This document shows, piece after piece, positions 54,273 to 62,765 of a DNA stretch of 64,000 nucleotides; position 1 is the first letter of the stretch, and the number at the start of each line of letters is the position of its first letter. Below the pieces are notes generated by a model that saw nothing but the letters and a program-made list of their open reading frames with translations, was not told the DNA's origin and made no database searches. The translations under genes were made by a program, and so were the position numbers. This DNA is from Aphanocapsa lilacina HA4352-LM1 (lineage in GTDB: Bacteria > Cyanobacteriota > Cyanobacteriia > Gloeobacterales > Gloeobacteraceae). The stretch lies in assembly GCA_019359725.1 (NCBI GenBank), contig JAHHGR010000007.1, positions 1 to 64,000 on the forward strand, read 5' to 3'.

Positions 54273-57104
54273 CTAAGACCCTGCGCTCTCGGCGGCGATC
54301 ACCCGCTGGCGCATCGCCTCAACCTGGGCTTTGAGCTGTGCCACGAGCCGCTCGAATTCGCCATCGCCGCGCAACCCCTCGAAGACCGGATCGCGGCTCA
54401 GCCAGCGGTAATCCCGCCACCCGGCTTCGATCGCCCGGCGCAACCAGCGCAGCGCTGAGCTTTTGTCGCCCTGCACCGCGTACGCCGCAGCCAGATCGAA
54501 AGGATAAAAATAGTACTCGTTGCCGCTGTCGATCGCCTCGCGGTCGATCTGAAAACTGCGCGCGAGCAGTTGGGCGGCACGGGTCGGCTGGCCCTCGCGC
54601 CGGGCGATATCGGCCAGGATGGTCGTCGATTGCAGCTGTCCGCTCTCGCCGTCGAGGCGATCGGTGATCTTGAGCACTTTTTCGTAGTGCGCTTTGGCTT
54701 CGGACCAGCGCCCGGCGAAGCGCTCGGCATCCCCCGCGGCCGTCAGGCCGAACACTTCCTGCGGGTCGCGCGCTAGGATCTTTTGGGCGCTTTTGCGCGC
54801 TTCGCCGTACCGGCCCTGCAGCTTGTGCAGGGTGCTCAGGTACGACAGGGTGTACATGTCCTCGGGATTGATGCTCACGGACGCCTTGAGCGCTTGCTCC
54901 GCCCGCTCGTCCTCACCGAGGATCGTATAAATCAGCCCCAGGGTCTGATAACCGGAGCGGGACGGATCAAGGGCAGCCGAACGCTTGCTCCAGCGCACGC
55001 CTTCTTCGAGATTGCCCATGGCTGCACTCAGGCCGCCGTAGGCACTGGCCACCACCGGCAGGCTGGAATTGAGTTCGACGCCCCGCTTAAATGCAGCGAG
55101 CGCCAGACGATACTGTCCCCGCCCGTAATAGTAGCTGCCCAGAGCCTTATGGGCCTGGGACAGGTTCGGATCGAGGGCCAGGGCTTTTTGGATCGCCTGG
55201 AGCGACTCGGCTTCCCATCGCTGCGGTGAGCCGTCGGTGTCAGCTTTTTTGCCGTACGCGCTCCCCAAACCCGCGTGGGCCAGGGCAAAATTCGGATCGA
55301 GGGCCAGTGCCCGCTTAAATAAATTGATAGCCAGTTCATTGTCGGCGCGGCTGCGGCGGCGCAGGTAATCGCGACCTCTCAGGTAGTAGTCGTAGGCGGT
55401 GATGCTCGCAGTCGGCACCTGGGCGAGGCGCGATTGTTCGCCGGGGGTCAGTCTGGCCTGCAGCCGCCGGGCAATCTGCTCGGAGACTTCGGCTTGGATG
55501 GCAAATACGTCTTTGAGTTGCCGTTCGTAATCGTGGGACCACAGCTGCTCCCCAGTTGCCGGGTCCACCAGTTGGCTGACGATGCGCACCCGATCGCCGC
55601 TGCGGCGCACACTGCCGGTGAGGATCGTGCCTGCGCCCAGTTCCCGAGCAATCTCGCCCAGCCTTTTGGTGGTGCCCTCATACTGCATCGCGGCCGAACT
55701 GGCAATCACCTTGAGATCGGCGATTTTGCCCAACTGGTGGCTGATATCGAAGGTCATTCCATCGCTGAAGTAGGCGCTGCGGCTATCGCCGTCCAGGTTG
55801 GCAAACGGCAGCACAGCGATCGTGCGCGCGGCGGCGGGACTGTTGGAGTTGCCCCACCACCAGAAGCCCCCCCCGCTCCCCAGCACCAGAGCGAGCCCGG
55901 CACCGGCGGCAGCGAGCCTTCCCGGCCGCCGCAGCCAGCCGAAGACATCGAGGGGAGGCGCGGTGGGCAGGCGGGGACCGCGCGCCGTCGTGCCGTTGAC
56001 CAGATAGGTGCAAATCGCCTCAGCCATTGCCAGTGCGGAGGTGTAGCGGTCGGCAGGGGCCTTGGCCAGGGCGCGCAGCACCAGCGGATCGATGGACCCG
56101 TCAATCTGGACTTTAGGAAGATCCGCGGGCAACCCGGAGTCAGTGCCCATAGCAACTGTCTGACTGGGTGGTATGGCCGGTCGATCGCTCAATGTCCAGA
56201 GCATCTCGTCGAGGGGACCGACATTCAACCCCGCCGGCCGGCGAGCGGTGAGCAACTCGTAGAGCACTACCCCCAGGGAGAACACATCGCTGGAAGGTCC
56301 CACCACTTCCCCGCGGATCTGCTCGGGTGAAGCGTAGCTGGGGGTAAGCAGACGCCATTCTGTCGCGGTTTGCTCAGCTGCGGGGACCTGCTCGTCCAAC
56401 AGCTTGGCGATACCGAAGTCGAGCAGTTTTGGTTCGCCTGCCCGATCGACCAGGATGTTGCTGGCCTTGAGGTCGCGGTGGAGCACCTGGAGGGTGTGGG
56501 CATGGTGCACCGCCCGGCAGACTTTTTCGATGAGCGCCAGCCGCTCGCGCACCGGCAGTTGCTGCTTCTGGCTGTAGCGGTCGATCGCTTCGCCGTCGAC
56601 GTACTCCATCACCAAATAAGGAAGCCCTTCTTCGCTGGTGCCGCCGTCGATGAGCCGGGCGATGTGTGGATGTTCGAGGTTGGCGAGGATCTGCCGTTCC
56701 TGGACGAACCGCTCCAACAGGAGCGGTGCCCCCCGGCCCGGTTGCAAAACTTTGATGGCGACGCGCTTGCTGTAAAGACCGTCGGCACGCTCGGCGAGGT
56801 AGACCACTCCCATGCCGCCTCGACCCAGCTCCCCCACCAGCCGGTAGGCGCCCAAACGGCGACCGGCGGCCCATCCTACCTGTGTTGGGGGCCGATTGGC
56901 CAACAGCGATTCCAGGGGCGAGCCGAGAATCGGCGTGCTCAAAAAACCGTCTTGCCGGTCGTGGGCGACGAGCAACTTGTCAAGACACTGACGCAGTTGC
57001 GGTTCCAGGCGCAGATCCTCGAGGTAGGCGAGTCGGTCGGTCCCCTGGCGAGCGAGGGCAACGCTAAGTGCTTCTCGGATTTCTTTCCACTGTTCAGGTG
57101 TCAT
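54273..57104 (-). CDS. Ser/Thr protein kinase with TolB-like and TPR sensor domains
   Basis: A 943-residue membrane kinase. Kinase motifs: LGRGGMGVVYLAERADG (glycine loop), VAIKVLQ (Lys), LHRDLKASN (HRD), LDFGIAKLLDEQ (DFG) and PSYASPEQIRGE (activation end). A membrane helix (GAGLALVLGSGGGFWWWG) precedes a periplasmic FlgO/TolB-like domain (TIAVLPFANLDGDSR, LGAGTILTGSVRRSGDRVRI). Then come about nine TPR-like helix pairs to the C-terminus. It is divergent from a TIGR02999-type ECF sigma gene, the usual partner of such kinases, so it probably controls that sigma. Confidence 0.9.
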   Translation of the reverse strand: MTPEQWKEIREALSVALARQGTDRLAYLEDLRLEPQLRQCLDKLLVAHDRQDGFLSTPILGSPLESLLANRPPTQVGWAAGRRLGAYRLVGELGRGGMGVVYLAERADGLYSKRVAIKVLQPGRGAPLLLERFVQERQILANLEHPHIARLIDGGTSEEGLPYLVMEYVDGEAIDRYSQKQQLPVRERLALIEKVCRAVHHAHTLQVLHRDLKASNILVDRAGEPKLLDFGIAKLLDEQVPAAEQTATEWRLLTPSYASPEQIRGEVVGPSSDVFSLGVVLYELLTARRPAGLNVGPLDEMLWTLSDRPAIPPSQTVAMGTDSGLPADLPKVQIDGSIDPLVLRALAKAPADRYTSALAMAEAICTYLVNGTTARGPRLPTAPPLDVFGWLRRPGRLAAAGAGLALVLGSGGGFWWWGNSNSPAAARTIAVLPFANLDGDSRSAYFSDGMTFDISHQLGKIADLKVIASSAAMQYEGTTKRLGEIARELGAGTILTGSVRRSGDRVRIVSQLVDPATGEQLWSHDYERQLKDVFAIQAEVSEQIARRLQARLTPGEQSRLAQVPTASITAYDYYLRGRDYLRRRSRADNELAINLFKRALALDPNFALAHAGLGSAYGKKADTDGSPQRWEAESLQAIQKALALDPNLSQAHKALGSYYYGRGQYRLALAAFKRGVELNSSLPVVASAYGGLSAAMGNLEEGVRWSKRSAALDPSRSGYQTLGLIYTILGEDERAEQALKASVSINPEDMYTLSYLSTLHKLQGRYGEARKSAQKILARDPQEVFGLTAAGDAERFAGRWSEAKAHYEKVLKITDRLDGESGQLQSTTILADIARREGQPTRAAQLLARSFQIDREAIDSGNEYYFYPFDLAAAYAVQGDKSSALRWLRRAIEAGWRDYRWLSRDPVFEGLRGDGEFERLVAQLKAQVEAMRQRVIAAESAGS

Positions 57105-57281
57105 GCTCCCGGTAGCGCGGTAGCGGCAGACAACTTTCGGCGTGGTTTAGTATCCACCTCTGGAGACTTTGCCGATAGTGATAGTGTATACGCGGCAGGC
57201 GGGCTCAGGAAAGCGGCGACAATCGACAACCGGTTTTTGTGCCCCTAGAGCAGGTACAGCTGACCGTTTGGGAAATTGGCG

Positions 57282-57878
57282 ATGGAACCCTCGGCGAACG
57301 TTACCCAACTGCTGCTCGACTGGCGCAATGGGAATCAGCAGGCGCTCATCCAACTGATGCCCTTGATTCACAAGGAACTGCACGGGCTGGCCGCCCACCT
57401 GTTGCGCGCCGAGCGTTCTGGCCACACGCTGCAGGCCACAGCCCTGGTCAACGAAGCGTATTTGCGCATGGTCGATCAAGGGGGGGTGGCCTGGAGCAGC
57501 CGCGCTCACTTTCTGGCGATTGCCGCCAAATCGATGCGGCGCATCCTTGTAGAGCATGCCCGCGCCCACCGGCGACTCAAGCGCGGTGGCGGGGCGGTCA
57601 AAGTGTCGCTCGATCAGGTGGCCGAGTTGGCTGCTGCGGAGCGCGACGAGGAACTGCTCGTGCTCGACGAGGCGCTCGACGCTTTGGCTACAGTCGATCC
57701 CCAGCAGAGCCGGCTGGTAGAACTGCGCTACTTCGGTGGGCTGACTATCGAGCAAACCGCTGAAGTGCTCGCTACATCCCCCGCCACGGTCAAACGCCAC
57801 TGGGGGATTGCCAAAGCCTGGCTGCACTGCTGGATGAGCGGTGAGGCCGCTGAGCGCAGTGCGCTGTCCGCTCCTTAG
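57282..57878 (+). CDS. ECF-type RNA polymerase sigma factor (TIGR02999-like)
   Basis: A 198-residue sigma factor. The region 2 block is ELHGLAAHLLRAERSGHTLQ, then ALVNEAYLRMVDQGGVAWSSRAHFLAIAAKSMRRILVEHARAH (the RRILVDxARxR signature of the kinase-associated ECF group). Region 4 is VELRYFGGLTIEQTAEVLAT, then PATVKRHWGIAKAWL, the DNA-binding helix-turn-helix for -35 recognition. The divergent kinase gene, 177 bp away, probably transduces the activating signal. The ATG at MEPSANV is preferred over the TTG two codons earlier. The stop codon is followed after 4 nt by GGTGCCAG. Confidence 0.9.
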   Translation: MEPSANVTQLLLDWRNGNQQALIQLMPLIHKELHGLAAHLLRAERSGHTLQATALVNEAYLRMVDQGGVAWSSRAHFLAIAAKSMRRILVEHARAHRRLKRGGGAVKVSLDQVAELAAAERDEELLVLDEALDALATVDPQQSRLVELRYFGGLTIEQTAEVLATSPATVKRHWGIAKAWLHCWMSGEAAERSALSAP

Positions 57879-57882
57879 AGCG

Positions 57883-57890
57883 GGTGCCAG
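57883..57890 (+). repeat. GGTGCCAG copy after the ECF sigma gene
   Basis: The sequence is TAG-AGCG-GGTGCCAG, with stop codon, 4 nt and motif as at the other sites. Confidence 0.55.
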
Positions 57891-57980
57891 GCATCCACTG
57901 CCCGCGTGGCCTGGAGGCCAACTTGATAGCGCGGCTGTACCGGGCGCATTTTGCGATTGCGGGCGGTGGCCTCGTTCCTT

Positions 57981-58355
57981 TCAGATTTTGAGGATTTCGG
58001 CGGTGCGAGCGGCCGCTTCTTCGACGGTGGTATCGAGTTGGAGGGTGTCCCCACCCTGGACTGCAAGCCAATGGATCTGGCCCTGCGGGTCGATGGTCAC
58101 TTCGACGTATGCATCATCCTCGGCTTCGGGATCGGTGGTGGCCCAGTCGATGCGAAGGCCGCCGCTGTGTAGCGGCTCGATAGCGGAGCGATATACCGGT
58201 GCGATGCCGTCGAGCCATTCGCTTTGCAAAAACTGCTCCGCGGCGGCAAGGGCAAGGCCCGAAACGGGCGCCGCCCCGTACCCATCCCAGTCGGGGCCGT
58301 AAGCTGCCAATTTCTGCAACTGTTTGTGCAGGTGCGATAAGCGCTTTCGGTTCAT
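57981..58355 (-). CDS. Small conserved hypothetical protein (WDGYGA type)
   Basis: A 124-residue soluble protein. The N-terminal block HLHKQLQKLAAYGPDWDGYG followed by APVSGLALAAAEQFLQSE is a motif seen in many small bacterial proteins near toxin-antitoxin or mobile genes, with no proven function. The middle (GGLRIDWATTDPEAEDDAYVE) and the end (TTVEEAAARTAEILKI) are alpha/beta-like. It lies between the sigma factor and vapBC, on the opposite strand. No reaction is assigned. Confidence 0.7.
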   Translation of the reverse strand: MNRKRLSHLHKQLQKLAAYGPDWDGYGAAPVSGLALAAAEQFLQSEWLDGIAPVYRSAIEPLHSGGLRIDWATTDPEAEDDAYVEVTIDPQGQIHWLAVQGGDTLQLDTTVEEAAARTAEILKI

Positions 58356-58436
58356 ACCTACCTGTACCTTTGCCCGCGAACGCCCATGTTAGCCTAGGTC
58401 CAGGCATAGGCCAGCTAGGCAGGCCAGGAGGTCGTC

Positions 58437-58673
58437 GTGCATGCAGAACGTCACGTTCGTCTTTTCAGAAATGGGCGCAATCAGGCTCTGCGAATTCCTC
58501 GTGAGTTTGAATTGCCCGGTGACGAAGCCATCATTCGCAAAGAAGGCGACCGGCTGATTGTCGAGCCGGTCAGACGACGCTCCCTACTGGCTATCCTTGC
58601 AACCTTAAAACCCCTCGATGAGGAATTTCCCGACATCGACGATTTTCCGCCTCTCAACGACGTGAATCTGTGA
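58437..58673 (+). CDS. vapB: VapB-type antitoxin
   Basis: A 78-residue AbrB/SpoVT-fold antitoxin. RHVRLFRNGRNQALRIPREF then ELPGDEAIIRKEGDRLIVEP form the swapped-hairpin DNA-binding domain, and the acidic tail (DEEFPDIDDFPPLNDVNL) should block the VapC active site. The start is GTG at 58437: GGAGG five bases upstream fixes it, and no in-frame ATG is near. The vapC start follows 1 bp after the stop, so the pair is autoregulated and translated together. Confidence 0.93.
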   Translation: MHAERHVRLFRNGRNQALRIPREFELPGDEAIIRKEGDRLIVEPVRRRSLLAILATLKPLDEEFPDIDDFPPLNDVNL

Positions 58674-58674
58674 G

Positions 58675-59085
58675 ATGGACACTCACCGCTATCTGCTAGA
58701 CACCAATATCATTTCCAATTTGATCCGGTATCCAGGTGGCGCAGTAGCTCCCCATATCGCCCGAGTTGGGGAAGATAAAGTATGTACCAGCATTATTGTC
58801 GCCAGTGAACTGCGCTTCGGCGCGGTCAAGAAAGGCTCGACACGGCTGTCTGCGCAGCTTGAAACAGTATTGTCGGGGCTCGATATATTGCCCTTCGAGT
58901 CCCCCGGCGATCAATACTACGCGACCCTGCGAGCAGCTATCGAAAGGACAGGAGCGCCGATTGGCTCCAATGACATGTTTATCGCCGCCCATGCGCTGTC
59001 CCTCGGATTGATTCTGGTGACCGGCAATCTACGTGAATTCGCCCGCGTATCGGGGCTGAGCGTCGAGAACTGGCTGGATCTTTGA
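58675..59085 (+). CDS. vapC: VapC-type PIN-domain toxin
   Basis: A 136-residue PIN ribonuclease. Catalytic acidic residues are visible: Asp in YLLDTNIISNLIRYPG, Glu in SIIVASELRFGAVKKG, Asp in GSNDMFIAAHAL and a last acidic/Asn position in LVTGNLREFARVSGLSVENW. It would cleave a specific tRNA or rRNA when released from VapB. All motifs are intact and the length is normal. A copy of its last 36 codons, 87% identical in DNA, lies 7.6 kb upstream at 51246-51356. Confidence 0.93.
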   Translation: MDTHRYLLDTNIISNLIRYPGGAVAPHIARVGEDKVCTSIIVASELRFGAVKKGSTRLSAQLETVLSGLDILPFESPGDQYYATLRAAIERTGAPIGSNDMFIAAHALSLGLILVTGNLREFARVSGLSVENWLDL

Positions 59086-59188
59086 ACAGGGAGGCCCAGG
59101 TACCCTACTCGCTTGAATATGCTGTTTCCTGCACAAAGGTAATGCTCCGGTATGCGCTAGTCTGCAATGGCGTATTTCTTGAATATTT

Positions 59189-60346
59189 ATGGAAGCACAG
59201 GGGCAAAACGTTGCGACCGTCATCTCCGCCCCGGCACCTGGACGCATCGGCTACCTCGACGGCGTCCGGGGATGCTTGAGCCTGCTGGTCATCCTCCATC
59301 ACGTGGCGATCACCTACGGGGCTGTCGGCGGGTGGTACTACAAAGAGCACACCGGTGAAGCCTGGGTGAATCTGCTGCTGACCACGTTCGCCGCGCTCGA
59401 TCAGTTCTATTTCATGGGGCTGTTCTTCTTGCTGGCCGCCGTCTTTACGCCCGCTTCCTTAACCCGCAAGGGAGAAGCCGCCTTCCTGCGGGAGCGCTGT
59501 GTACGGCTGGGTATGCCCCTGGTGCTCTTCGCGCTCTTCCTCAGCCCACCCCTTGATTACGTCGCCTGGGTCTACCAGGGTGATTTCAAGGGCAGCTTCG
59601 TTGAGTATCTGGCGCTTGAACCGCCGCTGGTCAAGGACTTCGCCCCCGGTCCGCTGTGGTTTGTAGAGACATTGCTGGTATTCAGTCTGGTCTACCTGCT
59701 TGTCCGGCGCTTGCGGCCAAGGCTCAGTTCGTCGCCGGAGGTGACGGCCGGGCAGGTGGCGGGCTTCGCCGTTCTGCTGGCGGTCCTGTCCTTCCTCCTC
59801 CGGCTGGTGTACCCGATCGGAGCCGAATTCTGGCATCTGCAGCTGGCCTACTTTCCCCAGTACATCCTGCTGTTTGCGGTGGGAGTGCGGGCCGGTTCCG
59901 CCGAGATCTTCGCGCGGCTGAACCGCCGCTGGTTCTGGCCGTGCGCGGCCCTGACCGCCTGGGGCGCGGCGATGGTGCCAGTCCTTGTTTTACTCAACGG
60001 CGGCATCGACGATCGCTTCCTGGGTGGGTGGCACTGGCAGGCGGCAGCCCTCTGCCTGGTGGAGGGTGTGACCTGCCCGGCCGCCTGCATTACCGTGCTT
60101 CTGTTGTTTCGCGACCGGATTTCTGCCGGCCAACGGTTATGGGCCTTTCTCGGCGAGAATTCCTACGCCGTGTACATCGTGCACGCGCCGGTGTGCGTGC
60201 TCGCCGCGCTCGCGTTTCGGGGCATTCCCCTGCACCCGTTGGGCAAGTTTTTCGTGGTGTTGATCCTGAGCGTGGGCCTGTCGCTGGCGGTGGCCGCCTC
60301 TCTGCGGCGGTGGGGCGGCAAGGCGGTGCGAGCAGTGCTCGGGTGA
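59189..60346 (+). CDS. Acyltransferase-3 family membrane protein
   Basis: A 385-residue multi-pass membrane protein with about ten helices. RIGYLDGVRGCLSLLVILHHVAITYG matches the start of acyltransferase-3/OpgC proteins, where the His (LHH) is catalytic; the Arg in RERCVRLGMPLVLFAL is the second conserved site. FLGENSYAVYIVHAPVCVLAALAF is the typical last block. These enzymes transfer acetyl or succinyl groups to sugars or lipids at the membrane. No sugar-pathway genes are adjacent, so the acceptor is unknown. It stands downstream of vapBC, not obviously in its operon. Confidence 0.83.
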   Translation: MEAQGQNVATVISAPAPGRIGYLDGVRGCLSLLVILHHVAITYGAVGGWYYKEHTGEAWVNLLLTTFAALDQFYFMGLFFLLAAVFTPASLTRKGEAAFLRERCVRLGMPLVLFALFLSPPLDYVAWVYQGDFKGSFVEYLALEPPLVKDFAPGPLWFVETLLVFSLVYLLVRRLRPRLSSSPEVTAGQVAGFAVLLAVLSFLLRLVYPIGAEFWHLQLAYFPQYILLFAVGVRAGSAEIFARLNRRWFWPCAALTAWGAAMVPVLVLLNGGIDDRFLGGWHWQAAALCLVEGVTCPAACITVLLLFRDRISAGQRLWAFLGENSYAVYIVHAPVCVLAALAFRGIPLHPLGKFFVVLILSVGLSLAVAASLRRWGGKAVRAVLG

Positions 60347-60415
60347 GGCGCGATTCGGATCTGGTCTTGCTCTCCCTCGAGCCACTGACGACCACTTGAA
60401 AACACGGCTTTTGAT

Positions 60416-61228
60416 CTAACTCTCGGCACTTTCGACCGCCGGTTCGAGTTGCAGCCACCGCCGTTCACCAATAAAACCCGCCGGGCCGGTCAACGTCTGA
60501 AGCCAGGTTTGGTTTGCCTGCCGGATGGGCGTGGGCAGCCATTCGCCGACACGTCCGGGATCGCTCGACAGCAGGATCTGCCAGCGATCCGACTCCGGTT
60601 CGTAGCGGCCGTAGTCGGCCTGAAAATCCAGCAACCGTCGCAATTCCGGTTCCGAAAGATCCTCGGGGTCGGGGGCTTCGAAGTCTGGCGGATAGCCCCG
60701 CGGATCGTAGATATGGATAAAATGCTGGGCCAGTCGAACCAGCATTCCCTTGGCAGGCCGAATAGCCCGGCTTGCGAAATCGACTTGCTCGGACAGTTCG
60801 AGCACCAGTGCATCCTGATTTGTGCACAGTTGGGGTACCCAGATTTCTTTGTATGTGCCGGTGCTGCTGTCCGGGCGGGCAAATTCGCCGATTTCAATCA
60901 AATTGCCGGCTTCCCAGTGCACGCGGCCCTGATCGACTTGGCCGGGGCGGGGGCAAAAGTCGATGGTCCGGTTCCAGCGAATCCAGTCGGCTGTCGCGTC
61001 GATGAAACCCACAAAGGCCGAAAAGCCCGCGAACTCGCGCAATCGCTGGAGGGGTAAGTTTGCCAGTGATTGGCCCGCCGGCAAAAACGCCCGCTCGAAC
61101 GGGATGCGCAGATCCGCAAAGTGTATACCCACCTGCAACCAGAGCACCACCGCCGTCTCGCGGGGTTCGCCAGCTTCGATCTGGATGGTCTCCCGCTTCC
61201 AGAGCCCCCCGTAGCGGCCCTCGGTCAC
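60416..61228 (-). CDS. Conserved hypothetical protein coupled to a glutathione transferase
   Basis: A 270-residue soluble protein starting at GTG (MTEGRYGGLWKRETIQIEAG). Trp/Phe-rich beta strands (TAVVLWLQVGIHFADLRIPF, IRWNRTIDFCPRPGQVDQG, VHWEAGNLIEIGEFARP) suggest a lipocalin-like barrel that binds a small molecule, as in a family of uncharacterised bacterial and fungal proteins. No catalytic motif is evident. Its start overlaps the glutathione-transferase stop by 4 nt, so the two are translated together and may serve one detoxification or lipid-handling step. Confidence 0.65.
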   Translation of the reverse strand: MTEGRYGGLWKRETIQIEAGEPRETAVVLWLQVGIHFADLRIPFERAFLPAGQSLANLPLQRLREFAGFSAFVGFIDATADWIRWNRTIDFCPRPGQVDQGRVHWEAGNLIEIGEFARPDSSTGTYKEIWVPQLCTNQDALVLELSEQVDFASRAIRPAKGMLVRLAQHFIHIYDPRGYPPDFEAPDPEDLSEPELRRLLDFQADYGRYEPESDRWQILLSSDPGRVGEWLPTPIRQANQTWLQTLTGPAGFIGERRWLQLEPAVESAES

Positions 61229-61866
61229 TGACTTTTTTCTTTGGTGATCTGCAAGGCCCGCTCGACGGCCGGGCGGGCGGCAATTGCTTCGCACCAGCGC
61301 CGCACGTTCGGGGCGTCTTCGAGGGCCTGCTGCAAAACGTCGGACCCGACAAACTGGGAAGCGCGCACCCAGGGGTAAGTGGCCATGTCGGCGATCGAAT
61401 ATTCGACCGCCAAATATTCTTCCTCGCCAAGCCGCCGCTCCAGCACACCGAACAGCCGCTGCGATTCGGTGGTATAGCGCTCGATGGCCTGTTCGTTGCG
61501 CTCTTTGGCGCGCAGGAAAAAGCCCGCCTGGCCGAACATGGGACCCACCCCTCCTATTTGAAAGGCCAGCCACGCGAGCGCTTCGACCCGACGGCGCGGG
61601 TGGGCGGGGATCAGTTGGCCGGTCTTTTCCGCCAGATATTGCAAGATGGCCGCCGATTCGAAGACCCGCAAAGGCTCGCCGTCCGGTCCCTCGGTGTCGA
61701 CGATGGCGGGAATCTTGCCATTGGGGTTGATGGCCAGAAATCCGGGGGTCTTTTGCTCGCCCTTGCCGATGTGGACCGGATGAAAGTTGTAGGGCGTGCC
61801 GGTCTCTTCTAAGAAGATCGGGATTTTTTGGCCGTTGGGCGTGTTCCAGGTGTACAGCTCGATCAC
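61225..61866 (-). CDS. Glutathione S-transferase-family protein (YfcG/Ure2p-like)
   Basis: A 213-residue GST. The thioredoxin-fold N-domain reads MIELYTWNTPNGQKIPIFLE, with LAINPNGKIPAIVDTEGPDG and VFESAAILQYLAEKTGQL (the cis-Pro and the ES glutathione-binding pair). The alpha-helical C-domain includes EYLAVEYSIADMATYPWVRA with the N-capping SIADM motif. TPNGQK, with Asn in place of Ser/Tyr, is typical of YfcG-type disulfide-bond reductases. It is coupled to an unknown gene (4-nt overlap). Confidence 0.9.
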   Translation of the reverse strand: MIELYTWNTPNGQKIPIFLEETGTPYNFHPVHIGKGEQKTPGFLAINPNGKIPAIVDTEGPDGEPLRVFESAAILQYLAEKTGQLIPAHPRRRVEALAWLAFQIGGVGPMFGQAGFFLRAKERNEQAIERYTTESQRLFGVLERRLGEEEYLAVEYSIADMATYPWVRASQFVGSDVLQQALEDAPNVRRWCEAIAARPAVERALQITKEKSQ

Positions 61867-61909
61867 GGTTTTTCTCCCACCCTTGCCGCCCGATTGTACG
61901 CCCTTGGGG

Positions 61910-62680
61910 CTACATGGCGGTGTAGCCGCCGTCGACGTGCAAGATCGCCCCGGTCACATAGGAGGCGGCTTCGGAGGCCAAAAAGATCACCGGCCCCACC
62001 AGTTCTTCGGGTTTGCAGCGCCGGCCCATGGGGGTAAAGGTGCGGATCTGCTGTTCTTTGGCCGGGTCGGCGTGGGTGGACTCGGCACCTGCCATGATGT
62101 TTTCACAGTAGCCGGGGGCGATGGCGTTGACGCGGACGTTGCTTGTGGCCCATTCCACCGCCATCGAGCGCACCAGTTGGTTGACACCGCCTTTGGCGGC
62201 GGCGTAGGCGACCAGCCCGTGGATACCGATTACACTCGCGAGTGAAGAAGTCATGACAATCGAACCGCTCCCCTGGGGCAGCATCCGGCGGGCGGCAGCC
62301 TGGGCCGCATTGAAGTAGCCCTTCAGATCGACATCGATAATCCAATCCCACTCGGCCTCCGCCAACTCGGCCGCCGGTTTGATCACATCGACAGCGGCAT
62401 TGCAGACCATGACGTCGATGCGACCGAAGCGCTCCACGATCAAATCGACCATCCGGGTGCACTGCTTGGGGCTCACCGTGTCTACCTCGACCGCCAGGGC
62501 TTCTGCGCCCGCCTGTTCTATTTCAGCGGCGGTCGCTCGGGCGCTTTTGGCGTCGATGTCGGCAATGACTACCTTCGCCCCGGCTGCTGCCATCCCCCGG
62601 GCGATCGCCCGGCCGATACCCCGCCCGGAACCGGTGATCGCCGCCACTTTTTGGCTTAAATCAAACAGCTGAATACTCAT
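61910..62680 (-). CDS. SDR-family oxidoreductase
   Basis: A 256-residue classical SDR. The cofactor site is AITGSGRGIGRAIARGM (GxxxGIG) with VIADID, an Asp that favours NAD. The structural motif is VMVCNAAVDV, which has CNAA in place of NNAG. The catalytic set is Ser in IVMTSSLASVIG and YAAAKGGVNQLVRS, and the end ASYVTGAILHVDGGYTAM is the usual C-terminus. The substrate is unknown, possibly a sugar, alcohol or 3-oxoacyl compound. The ATG is preceded by GGGCATGGGTG. Confidence 0.92.
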   Translation of the reverse strand: MSIQLFDLSQKVAAITGSGRGIGRAIARGMAAAGAKVVIADIDAKSARATAAEIEQAGAEALAVEVDTVSPKQCTRMVDLIVERFGRIDVMVCNAAVDVIKPAAELAEAEWDWIIDVDLKGYFNAAQAAARRMLPQGSGSIVMTSSLASVIGIHGLVAYAAAKGGVNQLVRSMAVEWATSNVRVNAIAPGYCENIMAGAESTHADPAKEQQIRTFTPMGRRCKPEELVGPVIFLASEAASYVTGAILHVDGGYTAM

Positions 62681-62765
62681 CACCCATGCCCCCAGCGCAA
62701 TCCGGGGATTTTACCACGGCCCTCTCGGGCTTGACGCCCGCACAGCCGTAAGGGAGGGTAGGGCC

